This document shows, piece by piece, positions 1-8,915 of a DNA stretch of 64,000 nucleotides. Position numbers and translations under genes: made by a program. The notes below the pieces were generated by a model that worked only from the letters and a program-made list of their open reading frames with translations, ran no database searches and was not told the DNA's origin. Source of the stretch: Mesorhizobium sp. M9A.F.Ca.ET.002.03.1.2 (GTDB lineage: Bacteria > Pseudomonadota > Alphaproteobacteria > Rhizobiales > Rhizobiaceae); assembly GCF_003952365.1 (NCBI RefSeq), contig NZ_CP034443.1, positions 5,387,001 to 5,451,000 on the forward strand, in the 5' to 3' direction. Position 1 is the first letter of the stretch. Every line of letters begins with the position of its first letter.

Positions 1-683
1 AACCAGGCAGCACCACGGCGCAGGATGGTCGGCGCCACGGCGATCGACTCGACATTGTTGACCGTCGTCGGGCAGCCATAGAGGCCGACATTGGCCGGGA
101 ATGGCGGTTTCAGCCGCGGCTGTCCCTTCTTGCCTTCGAGGCTTTCGAGCAGCGCCGTTTCCTCGCCGCAGATATAGGCGCCGGCGCCATGGTGCATGTA
201 GATGTCGAAGTCGTAGCCGGAAATGTTGTTCTTGCCGATCAGCTTGGCCTCATAGGCCTCGTCGATGGCGCGCTGCAGCGCCTCGCGTTCGCGGATGAAC
301 TCGCCGCGCACATAGATGTAGGCGGCGACCGCGCCCATGGCGAAGCCGGCGATCAGGCAGCCCTCGACCAGCGTGTGCGGGTCATGGCGCAATATATCGC
401 GGTCCTTGCAGGTACCGGGCTCGGATTCGTCGGCATTGACGACGAGATAGCTCGGACGGCCGTCGCTCTGCTTGGGCATAAACGACCATTTCAGCCCGGT
501 CGGGAAGCCGGCACCGCCGCGTCCGCGCAAGCCCGATGCCTTCATTTCGTTGACGATCCAATCGCGCCCCTTGGCAATGATGCCTGGTGTGTTGTCCCAA
601 GCGCCGCGCGCCATCGCGCCAGCCAGCGACCTGTCGAAGCGGCCATAGATGTTGTTGAAGATGCGGTCTCTGTCCTGAAGCAT
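1..683 (-). CDS. nuoF: NADH-quinone oxidoreductase subunit F, 3' part outside window
   Basis: Partial gene: the N-terminal 227 or so residues are present and the C-terminus lies beyond the left edge. NuoF is the peripheral-arm subunit of complex I that binds NADH and FMN and a 4Fe-4S cluster. The translation begins [14 protein letters not shown] and carries the flavin/NADH glycine-rich stretch [13 protein letters not shown] at about residues 55-67, then [16 protein letters not shown] and [13 protein letters not shown], all hallmarks of the family. The 4Fe-4S cysteines would lie in the missing part. It is the last nuo gene visible in the minus-strand operon and starts 10 bp downstream of nuoE. 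Confidence 0.97.
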   Translation of the reverse strand, partial: MLQDRDRIFNNIYGRFDRSLAGAMARGAWDNTPGIIAKGRDWIVNEMKASGLRGRGGAGFPTGLKWSFMPKQSDGRPSYLVVNADESEPGTCKDRDILRHDPHTLVEGCLIAGFAMGAVAAYIYVRGEFIREREALQRAIDEAYEAKLIGKNNISGYDFDIYMHHGAGAYICGEETALLESLEGKKGQPRLKPPFPANVGLYGCPTTVNNVESIAVAPTILRRGAAW

Positions 684-693
684 TGTTCGTTCC

Positions 694-2013
694 TCAGACC
701 GGCTTCTTGCCGAAGACGCGGATGTATTCGGCGACCCCGCCCTTGGCGAGCGCCTTGGCCTGCTTGACCCAGTCTTCGCGCTCGATGCGGCCGTGGAAGC
801 TGAGATAGCCGTCGACCCATTCGCGCTCGGCCTTCTTCCAGGACGCAACTTGCGCGTAAGTGAAGATGCCTAGCGAATGCAGGATGCCTTCGATCTTCGG
901 GCCGACGCCCGAGATCAGCTTGAGATCGTCGACCAGTGCTGGCTTTGCGATGCCGGCCGGGCGGTTCTTGTCCTCAAGCGAGGGCTTGCCTGTCTTGGCA
1001 CTGGTCGTCTTGGCATTGGCCGTCTTGCCGGCAGCGCCGAACTGTACACCCTTGGCTTCCGGCGCCTTGAAAGCCGCCGCTGGCTCAGCCTTGGTCTTGG
1101 GACCGCTGCGCTGTTTCGAGACCTTTTCGACCTCCGGCGCGGCCTTGTTGGCGTTGGCCGCCGAATGCCGCGGTGCGGCGACGCTCGCCGCTTTTTCCGT
1201 CGCCGGCGCCACCTTGACCGGCGAAGGCGACTTCAGCGCCGGGCTTGTTTCGGGCGCGTCGGTCTTCGGCTTGCTGGCTTTCGACGGCGCAACGGGGGCA
1301 GCCGGTGCCTGCGCAACCGAAGCGACTATGGCCTCCGGCGCTGCCTTGGCGGCCTTGGCCGCTGCCTTGGCTTCCTTGTCGCGAGTCGTCTTCAAAATTG
1401 CCTTTTCGCTCTTCAGCGTCGTCAGACCGGTGATCGGCTCGGAGGTGATACGGCCGTTCTGCGGCCCCGGCGTCACCGAGGCGCCCTTGCCGGCATCATA
1501 GAGGTCGATGATCTCGGCCAGCCGCTCCGGCGTCAGGTCCTCGAACGTGTCCTTGAAAATCATCACCATCGGCGCGTTGACGCAGGCGCCAAGGCATTCC
1601 ACCTCTTCCCACGACAGCGTGCCCTTGTCGTTGGTGTGGAACTGGTCGTGATGGATCTTCGAGCGGCACACGTCCATCAGCGCTTCCGAGCCGCGCAGCA
1701 TACAGGGCGTGGTGCCGCAGACTTGGATATGCGCGCGGGTGCCGACCGGATTGAGCTGGTATTGCGTATAGAAGGTAGCGACTTCCAGCCCACGGATATA
1801 CGGCATGCCGAGCATGTCGGAGATCGTCTCGATCGCCGCCTTGGTCACCCAGCCTTCCTGCTCCTGCGCCAGCATCAGCAAGGGGATGATCGCCGACTGC
1901 TCGCGGCCCTTCGGATATTTCTTGATCCATTGCTTGGCCGCCGCCGCATTCGCCCGGTTGAAGGCGAAGGCGGCTGGCTGGACGCTGGCTTCTGCGAGAC
2001 GGCGGACTGACAT
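694..2013 (-). CDS. nuoE: NADH-quinone oxidoreductase subunit E with long C-terminal extension
   Basis: NuoE is the 2Fe-2S (N1a) subunit of the NADH dehydrogenase module of complex I. The first 170 or so residues are a normal thioredoxin-like NuoE, with cluster ligands in VCGTTPCM and [11 protein letters not shown]. The protein is 439 aa against roughly 160-180 for a minimal NuoE. The extra part is a low-complexity Ala/Lys/Pro linker of about 190 residues, then a compact 75-residue domain beginning [15 protein letters not shown] that resembles a helix-hairpin-helix fold. The ATG overlaps the stop codon of the upstream small gene by one base (TAATG), which suggests coupled translation. The function of the tail is unknown; similar tails are, as far as I recall, common in rhizobial NuoE. 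Confidence 0.95.
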   Translation of the reverse strand: MSVRRLAEASVQPAAFAFNRANAAAAKQWIKKYPKGREQSAIIPLLMLAQEQEGWVTKAAIETISDMLGMPYIRGLEVATFYTQYQLNPVGTRAHIQVCGTTPCMLRGSEALMDVCRSKIHHDQFHTNDKGTLSWEEVECLGACVNAPMVMIFKDTFEDLTPERLAEIIDLYDAGKGASVTPGPQNGRITSEPITGLTTLKSEKAILKTTRDKEAKAAAKAAKAAPEAIVASVAQAPAAPVAPSKASKPKTDAPETSPALKSPSPVKVAPATEKAASVAAPRHSAANANKAAPEVEKVSKQRSGPKTKAEPAAAFKAPEAKGVQFGAAGKTANAKTTSAKTGKPSLEDKNRPAGIAKPALVDDLKLISGVGPKIEGILHSLGIFTYAQVASWKKAEREWVDGYLSFHGRIEREDWVKQAKALAKGGVAEYIRVFGKKPV

Positions 2014-2393
2014 TAGTTTTCAACTCTGTTGTAGCAGTCGAAGTAAAAACGAGGATCCGAGCGGACTAAGATGGCCTCGGAGTCCTTGCCTTCCACCTTC
2101 GTCCACGTGGCGTCTACGTAGTCCCAATATTCCCGGTATCGATCAGAGCAGCTCCCACCGAGTGCGGTCTTCCAATCCGGAAAGTTTGCTTCCGCGTTGA
2201 TGTAAACACCGGAATCCGAGTTCCAGAACTTGCCTTCGGTGGCAACCGAACAGGCGACGGCAGTCTTTACGCCCTCGGGCCGGCATGACACGCGGTAGGC
2301 CTGGGCCGAACTACCCCAGGCAGCAACAGCGCCCATCCCGGCAACACCTGCCGCAAGACCGGCCGCAGCGTATAGGGCGTTCGACGCCTTCAA
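2013..2393 (-). CDS. Small anchored/secreted hypothetical protein inside nuo operon
   Basis: A 126-aa protein read from a TTG start that overlaps the TGA of nuoD (TTGA); its own TAA overlaps the ATG of nuoE. This perfect packing argues for a real gene and chooses the start. The N-terminus ([18 protein letters not shown]...) is a hydrophobic segment of about 20 residues ending SSAQA, so it is a signal peptide or a single membrane anchor. The rest is a polar domain of about 90 residues with four cysteines (near 37, 48, 81 and 119) and many aromatic residues. I do not recognise a family. Position between nuoD and nuoE suggests a role linked to complex I, such as assembly, but that is inference. 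No standard nuo subunit matches. Confidence 0.75.
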   Translation of the reverse strand: MKASNALYAAAGLAAGVAGMGAVAAWGSSAQAYRVSCRPEGVKTAVACSVATEGKFWNSDSGVYINAEANFPDWKTALGGSCSDRYREYWDYVDATWTKVEGKDSEAILVRSDPRFYFDCYNRVEN

Positions 2394-3580
2394 CGATCGA
2401 CCTCCCCGAAAACGATGTCGAGGGAGCCAAGCACGGCGGTGACGTCGGCCAGCATGTGGCCGCGGCAAAGAAAATCCATGGCCTGGAGATGGGCAAAGCC
2501 GGGCGCGCGCAGCTTGCAGCGATAGGGCTTGTTGGTGCCGTCGGAGACCATGTAGACGCCGAATTCGCCCTTCGGCGCTTCGACCGCCGCATAGACCTCG
2601 CCCGCCGGCACGCGGTAGCCCTCGGTGTAGAGCTTGAAGTGATGGATCAGCGCTTCCATCGAGCGTTTCATCGCCGCACGCTTCGGCGGCACCACCTTGC
2701 CGTCGAGGTTCGACACCGGGCCGCTGCCTTCCTTGCCGAGCAAAAGGTCGACGCACTGGCGCATGATCTTGGCCGACTGGCGCATCTCTTCCATGCGCAC
2801 GAGATAGCGATCGTAGCAATCGCCGTTCTTGCCGACCGGAATGTCGAAATCCATCTCGGCATAGCATTCATAAGGCTGCGACTTGCGCAGATCCCAAGGA
2901 GCGCCGGAACCGCGCACCATGACGCCGGAAAAACCCCAGGCCCAGGCATCGGCCAGCGAGACGGTGGCGATGTCGACGTTGCGCTGCTTGAAGATACGGT
3001 TGCCGGTGAGCAGCGCATCGAGATCGTCGATCGACTTCAGGAACGGATCGATCCACTTGCCGATGTCCTCGACCAGCTTCTGCGGCAGATCCTGATGGAC
3101 GCCGCCCGGTCGGAAATAGGCCGCATGCATGCGCGAGCCGCTGGCCCGCTCGTAGAACACCATCAGCTTTTCGCGCTCGACGAAGCCCCACAAAGGCGGC
3201 GTCAGCGCGCCGACATCCATCGCCTGCGTCGTCACATTGAGGATGTGCGACATGATGCGGCCGATCTCGCTGTAGAGCACGCGGATGATCTGGCCTCGCT
3301 TCGGCACCTCGATGCCGAGCAGACGCTCGGCGGCGAGCGCGAAGGCATGCTCCTGGTTCATCGGCGCGCAATAGTCGAGCCGATCGAGATAGGGCACGGC
3401 CTGCAGATAGGTCTTGTGCTCGATCAGCTTTTCCGTGCCGCGATGCAGAAGCCCGATATGCGGATCGACGCGATCGACGACTTCGCCATCGAGCTCCAGC
3501 ACGAGGCGCAAAACGCCATGCGCCGCAGGGTGTTGCGGCCCGAAATTGATGTTGAAGTTGCGGACGGAGGTTTCAGCCAT
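2390..3580 (-). CDS. nuoD: NADH-quinone oxidoreductase subunit D
   Basis: NuoD is the 49-kDa-type subunit of complex I, which with NuoB forms the quinone-binding chamber. The 396-aa length is normal. The translation has the family start ([19 protein letters not shown]), the conserved loop [27 protein letters not shown], and ends near [12 protein letters not shown]. The start ATG is the one beginning [10 protein letters not shown]. Upstream, on the same strand, lies an inserted four-helix-bundle gene with heptamer repeats, so nuoD is separated from nuoC by about 490 bp instead of the usual short spacer. Its TGA overlaps the TTG of the next gene. Confidence 0.97.
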   Translation of the reverse strand: MAETSVRNFNINFGPQHPAAHGVLRLVLELDGEVVDRVDPHIGLLHRGTEKLIEHKTYLQAVPYLDRLDYCAPMNQEHAFALAAERLLGIEVPKRGQIIRVLYSEIGRIMSHILNVTTQAMDVGALTPPLWGFVEREKLMVFYERASGSRMHAAYFRPGGVHQDLPQKLVEDIGKWIDPFLKSIDDLDALLTGNRIFKQRNVDIATVSLADAWAWGFSGVMVRGSGAPWDLRKSQPYECYAEMDFDIPVGKNGDCYDRYLVRMEEMRQSAKIMRQCVDLLLGKEGSGPVSNLDGKVVPPKRAAMKRSMEALIHHFKLYTEGYRVPAGEVYAAVEAPKGEFGVYMVSDGTNKPYRCKLRAPGFAHLQAMDFLCRGHMLADVTAVLGSLDIVFGEVDR

Positions 3581-3600
3581 TCTGCTGCCTCTGGCGAAGA

Positions 3601-3625
3601 GTCAGTAGTGAGTAGTGAGTAGTGA
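3601..3625. repeat. Heptamer repeat, nuoD-side border of the four-helix-bundle insert
   Basis: On the plus strand the sequence is a run of 7-mers GTCAGTA GTGAGTA GTGAGTA GTGA. It is the inverted counterpart of the longer heptamer array at 4027-4076, so the four-helix-bundle gene is bracketed by inverted short-tandem repeats. It lies 20 bp upstream of the nuoD start codon and 20 bp downstream of the inserted gene's stop codon. Confidence 0.75.
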
Positions 3626-3646
3626 TCATCAATCTCAATGCCTGCT

Positions 3647-4024
3647 TCATTCCGCCTGCTTGGCCTGCACTGTTCGAATAAGAGATCTCGTCATTTTTCC
3701 AATCTCTTCGCATCGCAGCAGCAGTTCGATCTCATTGTCCCTTTGCAGCAGGCCAACCCGGCATGCCAACAATATGTGCGTTTCCAGTTCCTTCAACGAG
3801 CCCTGCGCCATGCGCAGAAATTGAACGAACGAACCCCTGTTTTCTCGGCCGTATCCTTCAGCGATGTTGGCCGCGATCGAAACCGCCGATCGGCGCATCT
3901 GCGAGGTCATGCCGTAAATCTCGTCTTTCGGAAACCTTTTCGTGAGGCGATAACAATCCTCAGCGAGCACCATTGCCGATTGCCACACCTTCAGGTCGCG
4001 ATAAGATTCGATCCGCTTTTCCAA
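3647..4024 (-). CDS. Four-helix bundle protein (23S rRNA IVP / bAvd-like family)
   Basis: A 125-aa, mostly helical protein of the four-helix-bundle family first known from intervening sequences of 23S rRNA genes and related to the Avd accessory protein of diversity-generating retroelements. Family signatures are the start ESYRDLKVWQSAMVLA, LTKRFPKDEIYGMTSQMRRSAVSI, NIAEGYGR and SLKELETHILLA. Translation uses a TTG start preceded by GGAAGGA. The gene sits inside the nuo operon between nuoC and nuoD in the same orientation and is flanked on both sides by TAGTSAG-type heptamers. There is no rRNA gene, reverse transcriptase or variable repeat nearby. The molecular function of stand-alone members is not established; the insert looks like a tiny mobile unit. 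Confidence 0.9.
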   Translation of the reverse strand: MEKRIESYRDLKVWQSAMVLAEDCYRLTKRFPKDEIYGMTSQMRRSAVSIAANIAEGYGRENRGSFVQFLRMAQGSLKELETHILLACRVGLLQRDNEIELLLRCEEIGKMTRSLIRTVQAKQAE

Positions 4025-4026
4025 TT

Positions 4027-4076
4027 CCTTCCCTACTGACTACTGACTACTTCCCTACTGACTACTTCCCTACTCA
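4027..4076. repeat. Heptamer/octamer repeat array, nuoC-side border of the four-helix-bundle insert
   Basis: Read on the minus strand, immediately from the nuoC stop codon, the units alternate between TAGTCAG and TAGGGAAG (order: GGGAAG, TCAG, GGGAAG, TCAG, TCAG, GGGAAG types). The nuoC TGA is itself part of the first TGAGTAG unit. The array ends in GGGAAGGA, which serves as the ribosome binding site of the four-helix-bundle gene. It is inverted relative to the array at 3601-3625. Confidence 0.75.
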
Positions 4077-4679
4077 CTGTTTTGCCTTTTCATCCCCCGG
4101 AAGCACGTAATCCGTACCTTCCCACGGAGACAGAAAATCGAAATTGCGGAATTCCTGCTTCAATTCCACCGGCTCGTAGATGACCCGCTTGGCTTCGTCG
4201 TCGTAGCGCACCTCGACGAAGCCGGTCAGCGGGAAATCCTTGCGCAGCGGATGACCCTCGAAGCCGTAATCGGTCAGAATCCGCCTGAGATCGGGATGGC
4301 CCGAAAACAGCACGCCATAGAGATCGTAGGTTTCGCGTTCGAACCAGTCGGCGCCGGGATAAACGCCGGTAATCGACGGCACCACGATCTCCTCGTCGGC
4401 CTGGACCTTGATGCGGACGCGAATATTCTGCTTCGGCGACAGCAGATGATAGACGACGTCGAAGCGTTTGGCCCGCGACGGATAATCGGCGCCGCAGACG
4501 TCGATGATCGAGATGAACTGGCAGTTTTTATCGTCGCGCAGGAAGGTGACCACCTCGATCAGATCGCGCGGCTCGACAGAGATGGTGAGTTCGCCATAGG
4601 CAAACACCGCATCGCCGATCCGGCCGCTCAGCTTCTCGCCGAGATAGGTCGAGAGTTCATTCAACGACAGCTTCATCAT
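4074..4679 (-). CDS. nuoC: NADH-quinone oxidoreductase subunit C
   Basis: NuoC is the 30-kDa-type subunit of the connecting module of complex I. The 201-aa protein (start [17 protein letters not shown]) contains the diagnostic [28 protein letters not shown] block and [17 protein letters not shown] near residues 125-160. It is a separate gene, not a NuoCD fusion. There are two adjacent ATGs (4679 and 4676); the first is used here. It starts 5 bp after the nuoB stop. Its stop codon lies in the repeat array that borders the four-helix-bundle insert, so the insertion happened exactly at the 3' end of the gene and left the protein intact. Confidence 0.96.
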   Translation of the reverse strand: MMKLSLNELSTYLGEKLSGRIGDAVFAYGELTISVEPRDLIEVVTFLRDDKNCQFISIIDVCGADYPSRAKRFDVVYHLLSPKQNIRVRIKVQADEEIVVPSITGVYPGADWFERETYDLYGVLFSGHPDLRRILTDYGFEGHPLRKDFPLTGFVEVRYDDEAKRVIYEPVELKQEFRNFDFLSPWEGTDYVLPGDEKAKQ

Positions 4680-4684
4680 CCCGC

Positions 4685-5622
<938 letters not shown>

Positions 5623-5957
5623 GCTGCAGCTTTCCGTTGGCGGCCAATCCACTCTGATTACAGCACCGGACCCACTTGCGGAAGCGTGACAGTTTAACCA
5701 CTGAACCGTTTTAGGGGGCTCTATGCTGCAACGCGGCGAGGGTTAGCGCAGGGCTTTCGGCGAAGCAAGTCAAACCTTGTTCAAAACATGGGTGCTGGAC
5801 GGCATATCCGGATAAACTGGTCCGATCCGCTCCTGTTTGATTTCCTTCACTTTTTACTCCACTTTTCTCTCCTGACATGGATGCCGCCAAAACCCTGCTA
5901 GCATGGCGCGGAATCATCGCTCTACCTTTGATCGAACGCCAACAGAGTGCCGTCTGT
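5623..5957. other. Divergent intergenic region, nuoA / ycaQ-like gene
   Basis: About 330 bp without a convincing gene separates the divergent nuo operon and the glycosylase gene. It should hold the nuo promoter on the minus strand. I see no clear hairpin terminator or repeat family here, and the antisense ORF that crosses it has no family features. Confidence 0.5.
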
Positions 5958-7157
5958 ATGAAGGAAAAAATCTCGCTCGCCATGGCCCGGCGCATCGCGC
6001 TTGCCGCACAGGGCTTTACCGATGTCAGGCCGAACGGCACGCCTGATCGCCGCCATCTGGCCCGTGTGCTTGGCCGGACCGGCCTGCTGCAGATCGATTC
6101 CGTCAGCGCGGTGGTGCGCGCCCACTATATGCCGCTCTATTCGCGGCTTGGCCCCTACCCGCTCGCGCTGCTCGACAACGCCGCCGTGACGCGCAAGCGC
6201 AAGGTCTTCGAATACTGGGCGCACGAAGCGTCCTTTCTGCCGGTCGAAACCTATCCCCTGATGCGCTGGCGCATGGAGCGGGCCGAGCGCGGCGAGGAAA
6301 TGTATAACGGGCTGGCCAAGTGGGGGCGCGAACGCGCCGCCTACATTGAAGATATTTACCGCGAGGTTGTGTCGCGCGGCCCGATTGCCGCCTCCGCCCT
6401 CGAAGGCCAGAAGGGCTCGGGCGGCTGGTGGGGCTGGAGCGACGCCAAGCACGCTTTCGAATGGCTGTTCTGGGCTGGCCGTATCACCACGGCGTCGCGT
6501 CGTGGCTTCGAGCGGCTCTATGATCTGCCGGAGCGCGTGCTGCCGCCGGCGATACTCAGCTTGCCGGTGCCCTCCCCTGAGGATGCGCACCGCGAATTGC
6601 TGCGCATTTCCGCGCGAGCCCACGGCGTCGCGACGGCGGGCGACCTGCGCGACTACTTCCGCCTCTCTCCCGCTGACATCAAGGGCCGGATCGAGGAACT
6701 GGTCGACGCAAGCGATCTTTTGCCGGTGCGCGTCGAAGGCTGGGACAAAACAGCCTATCTTCACAAGGACGCCCGTTTTCCGCGCAGGATCGAGGCACGC
6801 GCGCTGCTCGCCCCGTTCGATCCGGTCGTCTTCGAGCGGGCGCGCGCGGAACGACTGTTCGACTTCCGCTATCGCATCGAGATCTATACCCCTGCCGAAA
6901 AGCGCCAGTACGGCTATTATGTGCTGCCGTTCCTGCTCGGCGAAAGGATCGTGGCGCGCGTCGACCTCAAGGCCGACCGCCCCGCCGGCGTGCTGCGCGT
7001 CCATGCCGCCTATGCCGAGCCCGGCGCCCCGCCGCAAACCGCCGCCGAACTTTTCGAGGAGTTGAAACAAATGCAGGGCTGGCTCGGTCTCGAACGCATC
7101 GAGGTGACACCGGCCGGAGACCTGGGTTCGGCGCTGGCCGACATCGCCGCGTCGTAA
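5958..7157 (+). CDS. YcaQ-like winged-helix DNA glycosylase (HTH_42 family)
   Basis: A 399-aa member of the HTH_42/YcaQ (AlkX) family. E. coli YcaQ is a DNA glycosylase that unhooks interstrand crosslinks and removes bulky alkylated bases. Seen here: N-terminal helical repeat-like region starting KEKISLAMARRIALAAQGF, the catalytic-type motif QID in LLQIDSVSAVVRAHY (the QxD form ascribed to YcaQ proteins rather than the QxQ of AlkZ), and the C-terminal block LLAPFDPVVFERARAERLFDFRYRIEIYTP with YYVLPFLLGERIVARVDLKADR. The start at 5958 is chosen because family members begin close to this residue; an in-frame ATG at 5877 would add 27 unusual residues. It stands alone just before the B12 riboswitch. 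Confidence 0.88.
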   Translation: MKEKISLAMARRIALAAQGFTDVRPNGTPDRRHLARVLGRTGLLQIDSVSAVVRAHYMPLYSRLGPYPLALLDNAAVTRKRKVFEYWAHEASFLPVETYPLMRWRMERAERGEEMYNGLAKWGRERAAYIEDIYREVVSRGPIAASALEGQKGSGGWWGWSDAKHAFEWLFWAGRITTASRRGFERLYDLPERVLPPAILSLPVPSPEDAHRELLRISARAHGVATAGDLRDYFRLSPADIKGRIEELVDASDLLPVRVEGWDKTAYLHKDARFPRRIEARALLAPFDPVVFERARAERLFDFRYRIEIYTPAEKRQYGYYVLPFLLGERIVARVDLKADRPAGVLRVHAAYAEPGAPPQTAAELFEELKQMQGWLGLERIEVTPAGDLGSALADIAAS

Positions 7158-7199
7158 CCATGCGTTGACACGCCTGCCTCCACAAGCCTAAATCCGGTT

Positions 7200-7376
7200 C
7201 AGACGGTCTCCTCTCGGCAAAGGGAGGAGCCAAGAGGGAATGCGGTGCGAAATCTCGATTTCAAATCCGCGGCTGTCCCCGCAACTGTAAGCGACGAGCC
7301 AAGGCCGAAAACCACTGGGATGGTCCCGGGAAGGCGGCACCAAGGCGACGACTCGCGAGCCAGGAGACCTGCCGTC
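7200..7376 (+). promoter_or_regulatory. Cobalamin (adenosylcobalamin) riboswitch
   Basis: The leader has the ordered core of the cobalamin riboswitch: GGGAATGCGGTGCGAAATC, then AATCCGCGGCTGTCCCCGC, AACTGTAAGCGACGAG, CCACTGG, CCCGGGAAGG, and the B12 box GCCAGGAGACCTGCC at 7359-7373. It lies 50 bp upstream of the first gene of the DUF1636-cobW-cobN operon. No U-run terminator is evident between the B12 box and the gene; the pyrimidine/purine-rich stretch just before the AAGGAG ribosome binding site makes control of translation initiation likely. B12 would thus repress its own synthesis genes. Confidence 0.95.
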
Positions 7377-7428
7377 TAGGACTTAAGAATCCGATCGCCT
7401 GGCGGGTTTTCCGGGCAAGGAGCCTGAT

Positions 7429-7863
7429 TTGGAACGCGACAGCAGTTTTTCGGCTGAGACAGCGGGCGTATTGTCCCGCGATTGTGATGCCTTGGCCGGC
7501 GTCACCGTGATCGTCTGCGCCTCCTGCCGCGACGAGACCGGCTCCGACGGTCATCCCCGCGCCGGCGAATTGCTTGCCGAAGACACGCGCCGCGCCGCAT
7601 CAGGCGAAGATATCCGCATCCGCACGGTCGAATGCCTCGGCAACTGCAAGCGCCGACTGAGCGCGGCGATTTTGCGCGAGGGCTGCTGGAGTTACGTCTT
7701 CGGCGACCTGACCGTGACCAGCGGCGCCGATCTCGTCGCTGGCGCAAAGCTCTTCGCCACCTCGACGGACGGTCTCATTCCATGGCGCGGCCGCCCCGAC
7801 TGCCTGAAGCGTGGCCTCATCGCCCGCATCCCTTCCCTCGACCTTTTGAAGGACCTGACATGA
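7429..7863 (+). CDS. DUF1636 cysteine-motif protein, first gene of the B12 operon
   Basis: A 144-aa protein of the DUF1636 family, which is often found beside cobW/cobN in alphaproteobacteria. It has a thioredoxin-like ferredoxin layout: VIVCASCRDETG near residues 27-38, then VECLGNCKRRLSAAI near 67-81, so four cysteines in pairs could bind an Fe-S cluster or metal. The start is TTG, seven bases after AAGGAG. The stop overlaps the cobW ATG (ATGA). Position under a B12 riboswitch and ahead of the CobW GTPase suggests a role in cobalt handling or chelation, but no function is known to me. Confidence 0.85.
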   Translation: MERDSSFSAETAGVLSRDCDALAGVTVIVCASCRDETGSDGHPRAGELLAEDTRRAASGEDIRIRTVECLGNCKRRLSAAILREGCWSYVFGDLTVTSGADLVAGAKLFATSTDGLIPWRGRPDCLKRGLIARIPSLDLLKDLT

Positions 7864-8897
7864 CCGCTTCCGTCTCCCGCGTGCCCTGCACAGTCGTCAC
7901 CGGCTTCCTCGGCGCCGGCAAGACGACGCTGATCCGCCATCTGCTCGAAAACGCCGGGGGCAAGCGGCTGGCCATCATCGTCAACGAGTTCGGCGACGTT
8001 GGCATTGACGGCGAGATCCTGAAAGGCTGCGGCATCGACACCTGCCCAGAGGAAAACGTCGTCGAACTGGCCAATGGCTGCATCTGCTGCACCGTCGCCG
8101 ACGATTTCGTCCCGGCGCTCGACCAGATCCTGTCGCTGACGCCGAGGGTCGACCATATCCTTATCGAAACCTCGGGCCTCGCTTTGCCGAAGCCGCTGGT
8201 TCAGGCCTTCCAGTGGCCGACGGTGAAGAGCCGGGTGACGGTCGATGGCGTTATTGCCGTGGTCGACGGACCGGCGCTGGCCGAAGGCCGCGTCGCCAAC
8301 GACATGGACGCCCTGCAGGCGCAGCGCGCGCAGGACGACACGCTCGACCATGACGATCCGGTCGAGGAGGTGTTCGAGGACCAGCTCGCCTGCGCCGACC
8401 TGATCATATTGTCGAAGAGCGACCTGATGGACGCCGCCGGCTCGGCCCGCGCCAACGCCATCATCGGCGAGCACGCTGCGCGCGCCGTCAAGATCGTGCC
8501 GACCTCGCAAGGTAAGGTCGATCCCTCTGTGCTGCTCGGCCTCGGCCTTGCCGTCGAGGACGACATCGAGAACCGCAAGACCCATCACGACGACGAGCTC
8601 GACCACGAGCACGACGATTTCGACTCATTCGTTATCGATATTCCGTCGATCGCCAATCCAGACGAGTTGGCCTTGCGCGTCGCCACTGCGGCGGAAGAAG
8701 AAAACGTGCTGCGCGTCAAGGGTTTCGTCGAGGTTGGCGGCAAGCCGATGCGGCTCTTGCTCCAGGCCGTCGGTCCGCGCGTCAATCACTATTACGACCG
8801 CGCCTGGACCGCTGAGGACGACCGTCGCTCGCGCCTCGTCGTCATCGGCCTGAAAGGGCTGAACCGCCCGGCGATTGAGCGTATTCTCGCCGGCTGA
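7860..8897 (+). CDS. cobW: Cobalamin biosynthesis GTPase CobW
   Basis: CobW is a G3E-family P-loop GTPase metallochaperone thought to supply Co2+ to the CobNST chelatase. The 345-aa sequence has the P-loop GFLGAGKTTL, the CxCC metal-binding motif in NGCICCTV, SKSDLMD (NKxD-like) and the C-terminal CobW_C domain (LRVKGFVEVGGKPMRLLLQ). A His/Asp-rich linker (HHDDELDHEHDD) near residues 241-253 probably binds metal. It overlaps the DUF1636 gene by ATGA and precedes cobN by 18 bp. Confidence 0.96.
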   Translation: MTASVSRVPCTVVTGFLGAGKTTLIRHLLENAGGKRLAIIVNEFGDVGIDGEILKGCGIDTCPEENVVELANGCICCTVADDFVPALDQILSLTPRVDHILIETSGLALPKPLVQAFQWPTVKSRVTVDGVIAVVDGPALAEGRVANDMDALQAQRAQDDTLDHDDPVEEVFEDQLACADLIILSKSDLMDAAGSARANAIIGEHAARAVKIVPTSQGKVDPSVLLGLGLAVEDDIENRKTHHDDELDHEHDDFDSFVIDIPSIANPDELALRVATAAEEENVLRVKGFVEVGGKPMRLLLQAVGPRVNHYYDRAWTAEDDRRSRLVVIGLKGLNRPAIERILAG

Positions 8898-8915
8898 CCT
8901 CAGGCACGAACCGCG

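Noticed and set aside
2285..3622. 445-aa plus-strand ORF opposite nuoD
   Set aside because: Shadow of nuoD in a GC-rich genome; its text is His/Arg/Ala-rich with no family features.
3601..4076. CRISPR array or diversity-generating retroelement
   Set aside because: Heptamers are too short and lack spacers; no reverse transcriptase or template/variable repeat near the Avd-like protein.
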